From positions 117,731-150,755 of the forward strand of contig JAOUBJ010000014.1 of NCBI GenBank assembly GCA_029860345.1: 33,025 bases of DNA. Reading direction: 5' to 3'. Positions 19,001-27,320 of the stretch are shown here, piece by piece (the first letter of the stretch is position 1; each line of letters starts with the position of its first letter). Under the pieces are notes generated by a model. The model did no database searches, was not told the origin of the DNA, and saw nothing but the letters and a program-made list of their open reading frames with translations. This DNA comes from Candidatus Zixiibacteriota bacterium. Its GTDB lineage: Bacteria > Zixibacteria > MSB-5A5 > GN15 > FEB-12. The translations under genes were made by a program, and so were the position numbers.

Positions 19001-21118
19001 ACCGAACAAAGGTGTTTCCAGGGTGGCGACACCGTGGGGGTTGACTTTATCTACTATGATGCTCGCGGTCGGGTCGGGTTGAAGACAACCTGGATTCACG
19101 GTATGACCGACTCCCTGAAGCTCAAGTATGAGTATTACGCCAACAACGCCCTGAAGAAAGTGACCTATCCCGACAATACCGAGACCGAATACAGCCTCAG
19201 CCAGAGCGGTCGTATCAAGGGAATTTCAGGCGTGATCGGCATCGATTCATTGGAGTACGAACCCTGGGGGATTGCCAAGAACATCGACTTCGTGAACGGT
19301 CTGGCTATCAGGAATGAGTATGACAGCCTGAGTCGAGTAACCAAGACGCTCAATTATTCCTCGTACATGAACCTGTTCAGCAGAGAATACCAGTATACCG
19401 ACCAATACTTGACAAGCGAATACGATCTCGACAGTGACGGTGATACCACAAATCTGGGAGAGGTCAGAGCGTTCGCCTTCGACACTCTTGGTCGCTTGGT
19501 ATCGGTTTTCATGGAAGACCCCAATGAATCCGCCGATACCGGTACTCTTACCTATGATTACGACATAAGCAACAATCTCAACACTCGATACTTCTCTGAT
19601 GACGACACACTGACCTATACTCGTTTCGACGGTCGCAATTGCGACAGCTTGGTTGGTTTCTCCTCGGATTCAACCTGGGAATTCACCCGAAATGACCAAG
19701 GGCAGTTGACCAGAATCGAGAAGACCTCAGCCGGCCCCCTCTGGGATGACAGGATCAATTACGCTTATGACCATCGCGGACTGTTGACCTCGGTCGAATT
19801 CTATCCTCGTGTCCAACAATTCGGCGACAAACCTGATAGTGTCCAAAACCTATACAACGGCGCCGGACAAAAGGTCAAGCAGACCCATATATACAGGTAC
19901 TTTGATTCAGAAGTCGGTCCGCGAGGTTCGTGGGTGCGAATAGCATCTGACCAATACTACATTTGGTCCGGCAGCCGGGTCGCCCTGGGCCTTAACAACC
20001 CGGACAGTGTTAGTTACATTAACGTCTATGGCCTGGGTCAACGTCTGCTGCGCAAAGACCTCGACGACGCCAGCGCCGACAGCACCTGCCACTACGTCAA
20101 TGACTTTCAGAACTCGGTACGATCCTATGTCGACTCCCGAGGTCTGCCGGGCGATAGAATGATCGAATACTATCCCTACGGCGGGGTCTACTCACAAGGT
20201 GGCTTGGGCTATACCAAGCATTGGTTCATCGGCAAGGAGAAAGACAAGACTTTAGAGCTTGACTTCGGTCCGAGATACTACAATCGATCTGTCGGGCGGT
20301 TCCTGGCCCCTGATCCGATTATGGCAGGCCCCTCACCATATAGTTACTCCGAGGGCAATCCGATCATGATGTCCGACCCAACGGGGATGGCCCCCGAGGC
20401 GGGGTACCCGAATGCGTCTGATTTTCCGCTGGAGTGCGCAGCCGAGGCGGCACGCGCGGAGTTCGCAGCTTCGGAGCGATTCAAGTGCTGCGAGATGTAC
20501 ACTGACGAGCGGGCCAAGTGGATTATGGACCATATCTGTGAACCTCGCAGGCGGCTTCTCGAATCGCTTGAGGAATCGAAATGGGTCACGATCGATGGGC
20601 CACCCTTGTGGATGACTCTCTTCACGCCCCCTGGGCGTATCCGCATCAGGGTGCCAAGTAAGCCGAGATCGCTGTTCGGATGGTACGAACCCAATTTCGA
20701 TTGGTTGGACATCTTCGATGGCGGCTGGAAGAACTGTCGACATTTAAGCACGGAATGGACTACCGGAGTAGTGGATGGCGGTTCACCTTCGGAGTACGAT
20801 GGATTCAACGGGGGGCTTACCGCGCCGATTGACATTCCGCCGGTCCCACGCAAGTACAGGCTTTCAAGTACTTGGGATGCGCTGACCAATAGGGTCCTAA
20901 ACGAAGTACTGAATAACCCGGAAGCACTCTTGGGCGATCCTGATCTCAGCCAACCGGGACTGGCGGCTGAGTCGTTCCTCAATCAATACAACACATCGAT
21001 GCGGAGTAGTTACTACCTACACTACGGTACCGGCGATGGGTTGCACAGCTTGATCGCACCGGGAGGGGGCCGATCCTACGGTTACTCTATCGTCGATGCC
21101 ATAGGGCTACTACGATGA
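16016..21118 (+). CDS. RHS/YD-repeat secreted protein B with unrecognised C-terminal domain
   Basis: Product of 1700 residues, a close paralogue of A over the whole shell. It has a Sec signal peptide (about 1-22), YD repeats to about residue 1400, then WFIGKEKD, DFGPRYY, GRFLAPDP and DPTGM at about 1454-1458. The C-terminal region (about 1458-1700) is unlike that of A in its middle. It has a Cys-containing, charged stretch (residues near FKCCEMYTDERAKWIMD), a Trp/Pro-rich part and a helical part. It ends with about 30 residues homologous to the end of A (HSLIAPGGG, SYGYSIVDAI). I recognise no catalytic motif, so toxin activity is only a possibility. The ATG at 16016 follows GGAGG at 16006-16010. 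Confidence 0.93.
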   Translation: MRALHILILVVVGLIAVGVGFAEEYVGRIGDLVNYRSGALTLMETDVTLPGRRGLGVEITRYYSSQNYSDSIVAGASTAIRYEEYGSTHDYLGQGWHIEYPYMWEMDAFGYRKALRYEDGRVEVLLVNTDPVTKTNWPLKTRAGALATDNFRDMYDDDEILLTDGTKWVFALRLNSKRLLTNIVNKYGDTTHVSYFSGRTWIEKVTSPIGLEVLFQYGCEDSLYPGVPPGDTARLCRLKYLNHDSNYVEVQYDYDWSEQDGLLTKVIHPNGDSTLYGYTDTVYYQDVADYWDTSGSWADTIDYNNDNTYTADDLYFLNEITDAAGAQVNFTYRCFAVPIVESGDSPDLDSCAYQGRIGVTRRMADNDTVFIRYELSYPGLHTEYDNSTPITRVTTVDLPGGGKEEYWYFSDKEDVPGGSDEFFGITYGAGYHPGNLFQKHAIYDGDTVCTGFGYRQGAIGEFVSESGSDTVTIKAVDEVWTHRGVRYWWPQYGWEADSTNCFVATSSKDWWSTYSALDLDVVGLPFYNVEAERESDSLSTYGAGGYASSGWIPSPFPTDDVSFTVDSATDYSYISAHNIALVEEVWDFQQNDTMPEAKFVNYEYDASNKYVLEKAVTKLDDDYHSDSLKRTTSYLYNGSLMLSGTINPSGDTTCYQWDPTYNAFLWKKVDSTLGTLVTNEYYINGQMKRSIGLNNDTTEIYYDSVDRVVACRLPLETDTSAIKTFYSDSNMVTMAVKIDTGLTSMTRIYQDKYYRTVKTALEVDASTDIVDSIVYNATGQVEKTHRSKYADSGTTYWTQYYYDQSLQRVKTLAVDGTTDTSEVIDVYTSKYTDFRGNVTINVKDILGNKLVDTLITLDSSDTLVTTYNYDKHNNIISTTNPSGNTRYYEYDDWGRPKKILDSVDVGSTEVWRDSLGNLRLLRHNSEATYTYFKYDSDKRVIEEGTVQSADTTQIDTQTYPSSGNTVSLTNRYDSYSSSAIASDTAGGLGCSKDRLTEQRCFQGGDTVGVDFIYYDARGRVGLKTTWIHGMTDSLKLKYEYYANNALKKVTYPDNTETEYSLSQSGRIKGISGVIGIDSLEYEPWGIAKNIDFVNGLAIRNEYDSLSRVTKTLNYSSYMNLFSREYQYTDQYLTSEYDLDSDGDTTNLGEVRAFAFDTLGRLVSVFMEDPNESADTGTLTYDYDISNNLNTRYFSDDDTLTYTRFDGRNCDSLVGFSSDSTWEFTRNDQGQLTRIEKTSAGPLWDDRINYAYDHRGLLTSVEFYPRVQQFGDKPDSVQNLYNGAGQKVKQTHIYRYFDSEVGPRGSWVRIASDQYYIWSGSRVALGLNNPDSVSYINVYGLGQRLLRKDLDDASADSTCHYVNDFQNSVRSYVDSRGLPGDRMIEYYPYGGVYSQGGLGYTKHWFIGKEKDKTLELDFGPRYYNRSVGRFLAPDPIMAGPSPYSYSEGNPIMMSDPTGMAPEAGYPNASDFPLECAAEAARAEFAASERFKCCEMYTDERAKWIMDHICEPRRRLLESLEESKWVTIDGPPLWMTLFTPPGRIRIRVPSKPRSLFGWYEPNFDWLDIFDGGWKNCRHLSTEWTTGVVDGGSPSEYDGFNGGLTAPIDIPPVPRKYRLSSTWDALTNRVLNEVLNNPEALLGDPDLSQPGLAAESFLNQYNTSMRSSYYLHYGTGDGLHSLIAPGGGRSYGYSIVDAIGLLR

Positions 21119-21141
21119 CGAAGGACCTCGCACAAGTCTCA

Positions 21142-21169
21142 GCACCAGATGCTACTAAGCATCTGGTGC
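21142..21169 (+). terminator. hairpin after RHS gene B
   Basis: GCACCAGATGC (21142-21152) pairs perfectly with GCATCTGGTGC (21159-21169) around a 6-nt loop. It has no T-tract. A degenerate version exists after gene A. It is possibly a 3'-end stabiliser or part of a two-hairpin terminator. Confidence 0.5.
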
Positions 21170-21215
21170 CCTGCGATCTGATGCGATGTCGACCGCTTTG
21201 AGAAACATACAGAAA

Positions 21216-21245
21216 GCCACGGACCTGGTGATTCGGGTCCGTGGC
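21216..21245 (+). terminator. terminator after RHS gene B
   Basis: GCCACGGACC (21216-21225) pairs with GGTCCGTGGC (21236-21245), the same hairpin as after gene A, though with a poorer T-tract. The remainder of 21119-21320 carries no gene. Confidence 0.65.
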
Positions 21246-21320
21246 TCATCCGCGGACACTGGACACCAGTCAGTATTGTGTAACCGCCGATAACCCGGCC
21301 CAGTTAGCGACGTATGGTGA

Positions 21321-21349
21321 TTGACAAACACTCGTCGCGTTCATAAAAC
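21321..21349 (+). promoter_or_regulatory. promoter of RHS gene C
   Basis: TTGACA (21321-21326), 17-nt spacer, then TAAAAC (21344-21349). It lies in the same context (CGGCCCAGTTAGC upstream) as the promoter of gene B, but with a weaker -10 box. Confidence 0.55.
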
Positions 21350-21355
21350 ACCGCG

Positions 21356-21555
21356 TGTTGATCGAAACATACCCTCGGGAGGAGGTCCACCTTGATACTT
21401 ACCAAAACCTAGCTTGCCGCAGTCCGTGTGTTGCCGGAGTGCGTGGACGATCTTTGCCAAGGAGGTAAAGAACCACGACAGCGTTTCTATGGAAGGACCA
21501 TACCGGTTCATCGACGCTCCGGTATTAGTAATGTCAAACATCTGTGGAGGACAAC
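21356..21555 (+). promoter_or_regulatory. conserved leader RNA of RHS gene C
   Basis: Single-module version of the leader. In the hairpin, TCTTTGCC (21451-21458) pairs with GGTAAAGA (21464-21471). The outer helix CGTGG (21442-21446) with CCACG (21473-21477) has its first pair as C-G where leader B has G-C. ATACCGG and CCGGTAT near the 3' end form a perfect 7-bp stem here. The GTGGAGG ribosome-binding site is unchanged. Confidence 0.55.
21392..21412 (+). CDS. predicted leader micro-ORF of RHS gene C (MILTKT)
   Basis: TTG start 6 nt after GGAGGAGG (ending at 21385), six codons and TAG. The peptide is identical to copies A and B3, with Ile encoded by ATA. Confidence 0.35.
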   Translation: MILTKT

Positions 21556-24500
21556 ATGAGAGTGAAACACATTATCACAGGCCTACTGATCATTGTCGCG
21601 ATTCTCGCGGTCCACGGCAGTGTCATTGCCGAAGGATTCATAGGTCCTATCGGGGACCGCATCGATTATTCTTCCGGCGCGTTAACATTAAGCGAAACCG
21701 ACGTCACGATTCCCGGTAGGCGTGGCTTGGACGTAAATATCGTCCGCTCTTACACAACTGCGAACTATTTGCCGGACGTTGATATTATCGACAACCCTGA
21801 TACTCACTGCGTGTATCAGCGACCATTCGACTCTTCGTCAAACAAATACATGGGGCTCGGTTGGCATATCGAGTTCCCTTATCTGACATACAATGACAGC
21901 GCGACCACCTTAACAAATCAGAATGGAAGTTCTGAGGCATTACTGGTGAATCTGGATACGTTGACCAACATGACCTATCCGCGGAAGACTCGCGATCTGT
22001 CGATCCTCACCAATTATACATACCCCAGTGCGACGACCGAGGTGATGCTGTGCCCCGATGGTACCAAGCTGGAGTTTGGAAAGAAACTGGGCCACAGGAA
22101 ACTCATGACCAAGATGTACAATCGCTATGGTGACTATATAGAAGTGACCTATTGGACCAATGAGTACATCAAATATGTCACAAGTCCGATCGGCCTCAAA
22201 GTACATTTTCAGTATTGCGATGAGGATTCGGTCTATTCTCTCACTTCATCGCCTACGGACGATGTTCGTCTCAGCAGCCTGCTTTGGTTGAATCACGAGG
22301 GAGACACGCTTAGGGTGAGCTATGAGTATAACTGGAGTAAGGCTGGGCTGCTGCATAAAGTCATACATGCCAATGGTGATAGCACCATGTATGACTACAC
22401 TACCGACGTCTTCTATAACGACGTGGCCGACTATTGGGACACGGCAGCCACCTGGGCTGATACCCTCAGTTACGATGACACCCTGCACTATCACTCCAAC
22501 CAACTCCATTACATGGGAAAGATCACCGATCCTGGCGGCGCTCAGGCCGAATACCGGTATAGGGCGTTTATGATCCCGACCTATAGCGGATGTGATCATA
22601 ACACATTCGATGACCCTGTCGATGAATTCAAGAACTATATCGGTGTCAATCGAAGGATTGCCGATGGCGACACGCTGCTGATCAAATACGAATTAAGCTA
22701 TCCCGGATTGGAAGTCATTGAGCCCGAGATGGAGTTCGCAGGGATGGTCAGCCGGGTGACGACTGTCTTGCACCCATCCGGTGGAGAGCAGGAGTTTTGG
22801 TACTTCCTGGACAAGGAGTGCGGATATGTGCTCAATGAGAACTTAATGCCGTGGGTCTTCTCTGCCGGCTACTATCCCGGCATGCTGTATCAGAAGCATT
22901 CCATCTTTGATGGGGATACCGTGTGTACCGGTTATAGTTATGGCAATTCGCTCGGCAGCGGTATCGTCACGATCGGAGACGTGATTGACTCAACTGGAGC
23001 CACTGGGTATTATAAGGCCCCGGCTACCTTCCTGATTCACGTGGGCGTAGCTTATTATCATCCGGACCTGCACTTCGACTCCTTATCGTTCACGGCGACC
23101 TCGTCCAAAGAGTGGCGTTCGACTATTCTGGAAAAGGATATGGATGCCGCCGGGATTGTGACTCGGAAGATCGAAAGTGAAAGGCTTTCCCAGTGGGTAG
23201 CTACTGATACTTCATATACGAACAAGAACGGCCTGTATGATGCTACCGGTTGGATTCCATCACCCTACCCCAGCGATACCTTGTGGTTTACGATGGACAG
23301 TGTTACTGCCTACACATATGTGCCATCGAGGAACCTCACTTTAGCCGATACAGTTTGGAGTCTGTTCCAAAACGACTCTCTGGTTTACGCCACGTACACC
23401 GCCTACTATTATAATTCCAGCAATAACTATGTAGTTGACTCGGTGGTGGCCACCCTTGATCCCGATTACTCCGATGACACCCTCTCCCGTCGAAAGACCA
23501 CCTACGAATACTACTCTAGTAACGGCATGGTGAAGTGTGAGACAGACTATCGAGGAGACAAGACCTGGTGGGAGTATGACACCCTTTACAATGCCTTTAC
23601 CTGGAAGGAAACGGACTCGGCCCTGGGAGATCTTGTCACTTACGACTACTATCCCAACGGTCAGATGAAAACGGAAACCGGGCTGAATGGTGCGGTAACG
23701 GAATACTATTACGACAGCCTGGGGCGTGACCTGGGTATCAAAATGCCTCTGGAAGATGCCGACGACACCACGATCATCAACATCTACGCTTCCGGGAACG
23801 TATCAGGTAATTCGGCAAAAATAGATGACAGCACTCGCATCGTTACCAAATCGGTACACGATACCCACTTCAGAAAGGTCAAGACGATTCTGGAAGTAGA
23901 TGCGACCGCGACAATCGTGGATTCTATCGTCATGAATGAAGCCGGATTGATCGCAAAACAAAGTCGGGCCAAGTATGCAGATTCCGGCAGCACTTATTGG
24001 ACCGAGTACTATTACGACCAGAGTACGCGAAAGGTCAAGACGGTCCTGGCCGACGGCTCGAAAGATTCGGTCAGGTATGTTGATGAATTCACGACTTTGT
24101 ATGACAGTCGTCGTGGCCAGCGGTCGATTAGCGTTATCGACTTAGCCGGCAACAAACTATGTGATTCCATTTTTGAAGTCGGCGACACAACCAGTCTCAT
24201 GGGCGTTATTACCTATTCCTATGACAAGCTGGGCAATGTGATTGCAGTCACTGACCTTGAAGGTATAACCCGCCAATGGGAATACGATGACTGGGGTCGA
24301 ATCAAGAAAGTGACGGATGCCGATATCGGTACGATTGAGTGCTGGTACGATGAGTGGAGTGATCTGCGATTGGTCCGACACAACACCGAGACCGACTACA
24401 CTTATTTCATCTACGACACTATCTCACACAGATTATTGGAGTCAGGCACCGTTTCAAGCCCGAGCACCGATTCACTCGTCAACCGCACCTACCCTTCATC

Positions 24501-26856
24501 CGGTACTACCGTGGCCGTAATGAATCGCTACGACTCATATTCTACAGCCTCAATAGCCACAGATACGGCCGGCGGACTCGGCAATTGTTTGGGCCAACTG
24601 ACCGAACAGATATCATTTCAGGGCGGAAGTGCAGTCGACTCCACCTTCTTCTACTATGACGCCAGAGGGCGCATCGGTCAGCAGACCACCTGGATCACCG
24701 GGCTTCCCGATCGTCAAAAGCTCAAGTTTGAGTACTTTGCCAACGACGGTCTCAAGAAGATCACTTATCCCGATAACTCCACCAACGAGTATGAATACTT
24801 CCAGACTGGTCGACTGAGCGGCATCACAGGTATCATTGGTGAGGACTCGGTCGAGTACGAGGCTTGGGGCGCCGTTCGAGAGGCCAAGTTTGTAAACAGC
24901 GTGGTAACCACGAATTCGTATGACAGCCTCAGTCGCCTGATAAAGACCATCAACCGTTCTGCCTATATGAAGCTGTTTTGTCGCGAATATGGTTATGACA
25001 ATCACTTCATAGACAAAGAGTACGACCTGGATTCGTCCGGAACCAGAACGGCGCTGGGTGAAATCAGGACTTACGGCTATGACTCTCTCAGTCGACTTGT
25101 CTCGGCGTTCATGGAAGACCCCAACGAGTCGGCCGACACGATCACCATGGCCTATGATTACGACCTCAATGGTAATCTAAACACTCGATGGACTTCCGAT
25201 GACGATTCACTGATGTACACTCGTTTCAACGGCAGCAATTGCGACAGTGTCATTGACTTTTCCGCCGATTCAACCTGGGACTTCACCCGAAATGACCGAG
25301 GGCTGTTGACCAGAATCGAGAAGACCTCAGCCGGCCCCCTCTGGGATGACCGAGTCAATTATGCTTATGATCATCGCGGTCTGGTGACATCAGTAGAATT
25401 CGAGCCCCGTGTCATGCAATTCGGTGACAAACCGGACACTGTTCTCAATCAGTACAACGCCGCCAGTCAGAAGGTCAAACAGACCCATATATACAGATAC
25501 TTTGACTCAGAAGTCGGTCCTCGAGGTTCGTGGGTACGGATTGAATCGGACCGATACTATGTCTGGGTCGGCGATAATGTCATCCTGGAGTATGACAACA
25601 CCGACAGTCTGGCCAACATCAACGTGTATGGTTTGGGTCAACGTCTGCAGCGAAAGGACCTCAACGATGTCAGCGCCGACAGTACCTGCCACTACATCAA
25701 TGACTATCAGGGCTCGGTGCGTTCTTTTGTCGACTCCCGAGGTATCCCGGGCGACAGAATGATCGACTACTATCCCTACGGCGAGTTATACTCACAGGGT
25801 GGTTTGGGTCATACACCGCACTGGTTCATCGGCAAAGAGAAAGACAAGACTGAGGAGCTTGACTTTGGACCGAGGTACTACAATCGTGCGGTCGGACGAT
25901 TCATGGCGCCTGACCCAGCTCTGGCCGGCCCGTCACCATATAGTTATGCCGATGGTAATCCAGTAATGGGGTCCGATCCATCCGGGTTGATAACTGTAAA
26001 CCACATGACGCCGGAACAGATTCGAGCCGCGATAGATGCCTGTGTTGCGAACGACAGGGCCGACGCCCAGGCCTATGCCAATTTTGCTGCCGAGTCAAGC
26101 GTCAAAGGGGAATGGGCCGGCTATTACCACCCAAATACGCACCAACTAACTGGCATTATTGCTCCTCCAGGTCCCCAGGAGATCGGCTTTTTGGTTGCTG
26201 GCACCAGTCAGTCGGAAGCCATCAGAGGGACAAAGTGGCTACAAGATCAGAGACGCCTAATGAGAGGTTTGCCAGCTATTAACACGGAGTGGTATAGCGA
26301 CCACGTGCAGACAAGGACCGGCCGCTGGCAGATTGGAGGTCTGCGCGGGGGATACACCAGGACAACGCTCCAAGTTGGGCAGTATACTCTCTCGTCGGTC
26401 AACTACACGGTTACCTCTTACACTCCGTCAGTTTCCAGGATGCTGGCCAGCGCGGATCCTTTCCCTGCCTATCAGGCCATGGGCGACCTGGCAAAGGTTG
26501 AAAAGGCAGGGAAATTGATGACGGGAGGAATCATTGGCAATCTCGTCGGGCTAGCCGCTGAACTTATCGCCGGGGGATTGGATCAACGTTCGCCTGAGTA
26601 TAAGTGGCTTATGAGAATCGCGGCAGTTGGTCACGCAACGGACGCGATATTCCTTACCTCCAGGGGAATCACCTTGATTACCGCTGGATTAGGCACAACC
26701 CACACTGGAATCGGTCCCGTGGTAGGTTTGGGTGTCGGGATTCCCTTGACCTTGTTGGGACTCTTCGAGGGATACCAAGCCTGGGATTGCTGGCAAAGGA
26801 GCATCGAGTACCCTGAGGACTTTATTGGACCGATACCGCCGGATCGGTATAGATGA
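21556..26856 (+). CDS. RHS/YD-repeat secreted protein C with hydrophobic C-terminal domain
   Basis: Product of 1766 residues, a more diverged paralogue of A and B. The signal peptide spans about residues 1-27. The N-terminal motif SSGALTLSETDVTIPGRRGLDV corresponds to that of A and B. The YD shell runs to about 1400, and the core end WFIGKEKD, DFGPRYY, GRFMAPDP and DPSGL lies at about 1474-1478. The 289-residue C-terminal region begins with a helical segment (MTPEQIRAAIDACVAND). It ends with two Gly-rich hydrophobic stretches (GGIIGNLVGLAAELIAGGL and the ITLITAGLG...GVGIPLTLLGLF region), which could insert into a membrane. No known toxin family is recognised. ATG 21556 follows GGAGG. Two small genes follow at short distance on the same strand. 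Confidence 0.92.
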   Translation: MRVKHIITGLLIIVAILAVHGSVIAEGFIGPIGDRIDYSSGALTLSETDVTIPGRRGLDVNIVRSYTTANYLPDVDIIDNPDTHCVYQRPFDSSSNKYMGLGWHIEFPYLTYNDSATTLTNQNGSSEALLVNLDTLTNMTYPRKTRDLSILTNYTYPSATTEVMLCPDGTKLEFGKKLGHRKLMTKMYNRYGDYIEVTYWTNEYIKYVTSPIGLKVHFQYCDEDSVYSLTSSPTDDVRLSSLLWLNHEGDTLRVSYEYNWSKAGLLHKVIHANGDSTMYDYTTDVFYNDVADYWDTAATWADTLSYDDTLHYHSNQLHYMGKITDPGGAQAEYRYRAFMIPTYSGCDHNTFDDPVDEFKNYIGVNRRIADGDTLLIKYELSYPGLEVIEPEMEFAGMVSRVTTVLHPSGGEQEFWYFLDKECGYVLNENLMPWVFSAGYYPGMLYQKHSIFDGDTVCTGYSYGNSLGSGIVTIGDVIDSTGATGYYKAPATFLIHVGVAYYHPDLHFDSLSFTATSSKEWRSTILEKDMDAAGIVTRKIESERLSQWVATDTSYTNKNGLYDATGWIPSPYPSDTLWFTMDSVTAYTYVPSRNLTLADTVWSLFQNDSLVYATYTAYYYNSSNNYVVDSVVATLDPDYSDDTLSRRKTTYEYYSSNGMVKCETDYRGDKTWWEYDTLYNAFTWKETDSALGDLVTYDYYPNGQMKTETGLNGAVTEYYYDSLGRDLGIKMPLEDADDTTIINIYASGNVSGNSAKIDDSTRIVTKSVHDTHFRKVKTILEVDATATIVDSIVMNEAGLIAKQSRAKYADSGSTYWTEYYYDQSTRKVKTVLADGSKDSVRYVDEFTTLYDSRRGQRSISVIDLAGNKLCDSIFEVGDTTSLMGVITYSYDKLGNVIAVTDLEGITRQWEYDDWGRIKKVTDADIGTIECWYDEWSDLRLVRHNTETDYTYFIYDTISHRLLESGTVSSPSTDSLVNRTYPSSGTTVAVMNRYDSYSTASIATDTAGGLGNCLGQLTEQISFQGGSAVDSTFFYYDARGRIGQQTTWITGLPDRQKLKFEYFANDGLKKITYPDNSTNEYEYFQTGRLSGITGIIGEDSVEYEAWGAVREAKFVNSVVTTNSYDSLSRLIKTINRSAYMKLFCREYGYDNHFIDKEYDLDSSGTRTALGEIRTYGYDSLSRLVSAFMEDPNESADTITMAYDYDLNGNLNTRWTSDDDSLMYTRFNGSNCDSVIDFSADSTWDFTRNDRGLLTRIEKTSAGPLWDDRVNYAYDHRGLVTSVEFEPRVMQFGDKPDTVLNQYNAASQKVKQTHIYRYFDSEVGPRGSWVRIESDRYYVWVGDNVILEYDNTDSLANINVYGLGQRLQRKDLNDVSADSTCHYINDYQGSVRSFVDSRGIPGDRMIDYYPYGELYSQGGLGHTPHWFIGKEKDKTEELDFGPRYYNRAVGRFMAPDPALAGPSPYSYADGNPVMGSDPSGLITVNHMTPEQIRAAIDACVANDRADAQAYANFAAESSVKGEWAGYYHPNTHQLTGIIAPPGPQEIGFLVAGTSQSEAIRGTKWLQDQRRLMRGLPAINTEWYSDHVQTRTGRWQIGGLRGGYTRTTLQVGQYTLSSVNYTVTSYTPSVSRMLASADPFPAYQAMGDLAKVEKAGKLMTGGIIGNLVGLAAELIAGGLDQRSPEYKWLMRIAAVGHATDAIFLTSRGITLITAGLGTTHTGIGPVVGLGVGIPLTLLGLFEGYQAWDCWQRSIEYPEDFIGPIPPDRYR

Positions 26857-26888
26857 GGATAATAATACGAGCTCATGGAAGTGATTAG

Positions 26889-27299
26889 ATGCCGAATCCA
26901 CTTACTAAAAGAGAGATAGTTGTCATCTGTGCCGTCGGTGCGGTCGGTATCCTTCTGACACTGCTCAGCCACTTCCTGAACTGGCCGGTGGCTTTGCAGT
27001 TGCTCTTTCCGGCCGCCATGCTGCCGGGTGTCCATTGGATAATGCGCCGGTTGGGTCTGACGGGCCAGAGTCCGGCCAAGTCTCAGCCTGACGGCATCGA
27101 CTTGCCCACCGAAGCAGTCAAAAAGCGCAGGGCATTAGGTGCGCTGCTCACCGGCTTACAGGTGCTGGGAATGGTGGCGATCTTCGCCATTTGTTCGACA
27201 GTCTTTCAATGTAATGGGATCACAGTTGCTGGTTCGTGCGTAGTTGTGGTCGCGGCACTTCAGGTGCTAAAGATTTACGTGAAGCAAGGGCGGCTGTAG
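26889..27299 (+). CDS. small membrane protein, candidate immunity or accessory factor of RHS C
   Basis: I do not recognise the family. The 136-residue protein has about four hydrophobic segments: two near the N-terminus (about 10-28 and 31-48) and two near the C-terminus (about 85-103 and 107-124). A polar linker (TGQSPAKSQPDGIDLPTEAVKKRR) separates the pairs. It starts 32 nt after gene C with no terminator visible between, so co-transcription is likely. Small membrane proteins in this position often protect against a membrane-acting effector. Given the hydrophobic tail of protein C this is a reasonable inference, but only that. Confidence 0.75.
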   Translation: MPNPLTKREIVVICAVGAVGILLTLLSHFLNWPVALQLLFPAAMLPGVHWIMRRLGLTGQSPAKSQPDGIDLPTEAVKKRRALGALLTGLQVLGMVAIFAICSTVFQCNGITVAGSCVVVVAALQVLKIYVKQGRL

Positions 27300-27320
27300 A
27301 TCGGTGCGCAACGGATAACC

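Noticed and set aside
20344-20982. 212-codon minus-strand open frame under the C-terminal region of RHS B, considered as an antisense immunity gene
   Set aside because: It has no plausible ribosome-binding site or fold, and is Ser/Pro/Arg-rich as expected for a shadow. It overlaps a continuous sense frame.
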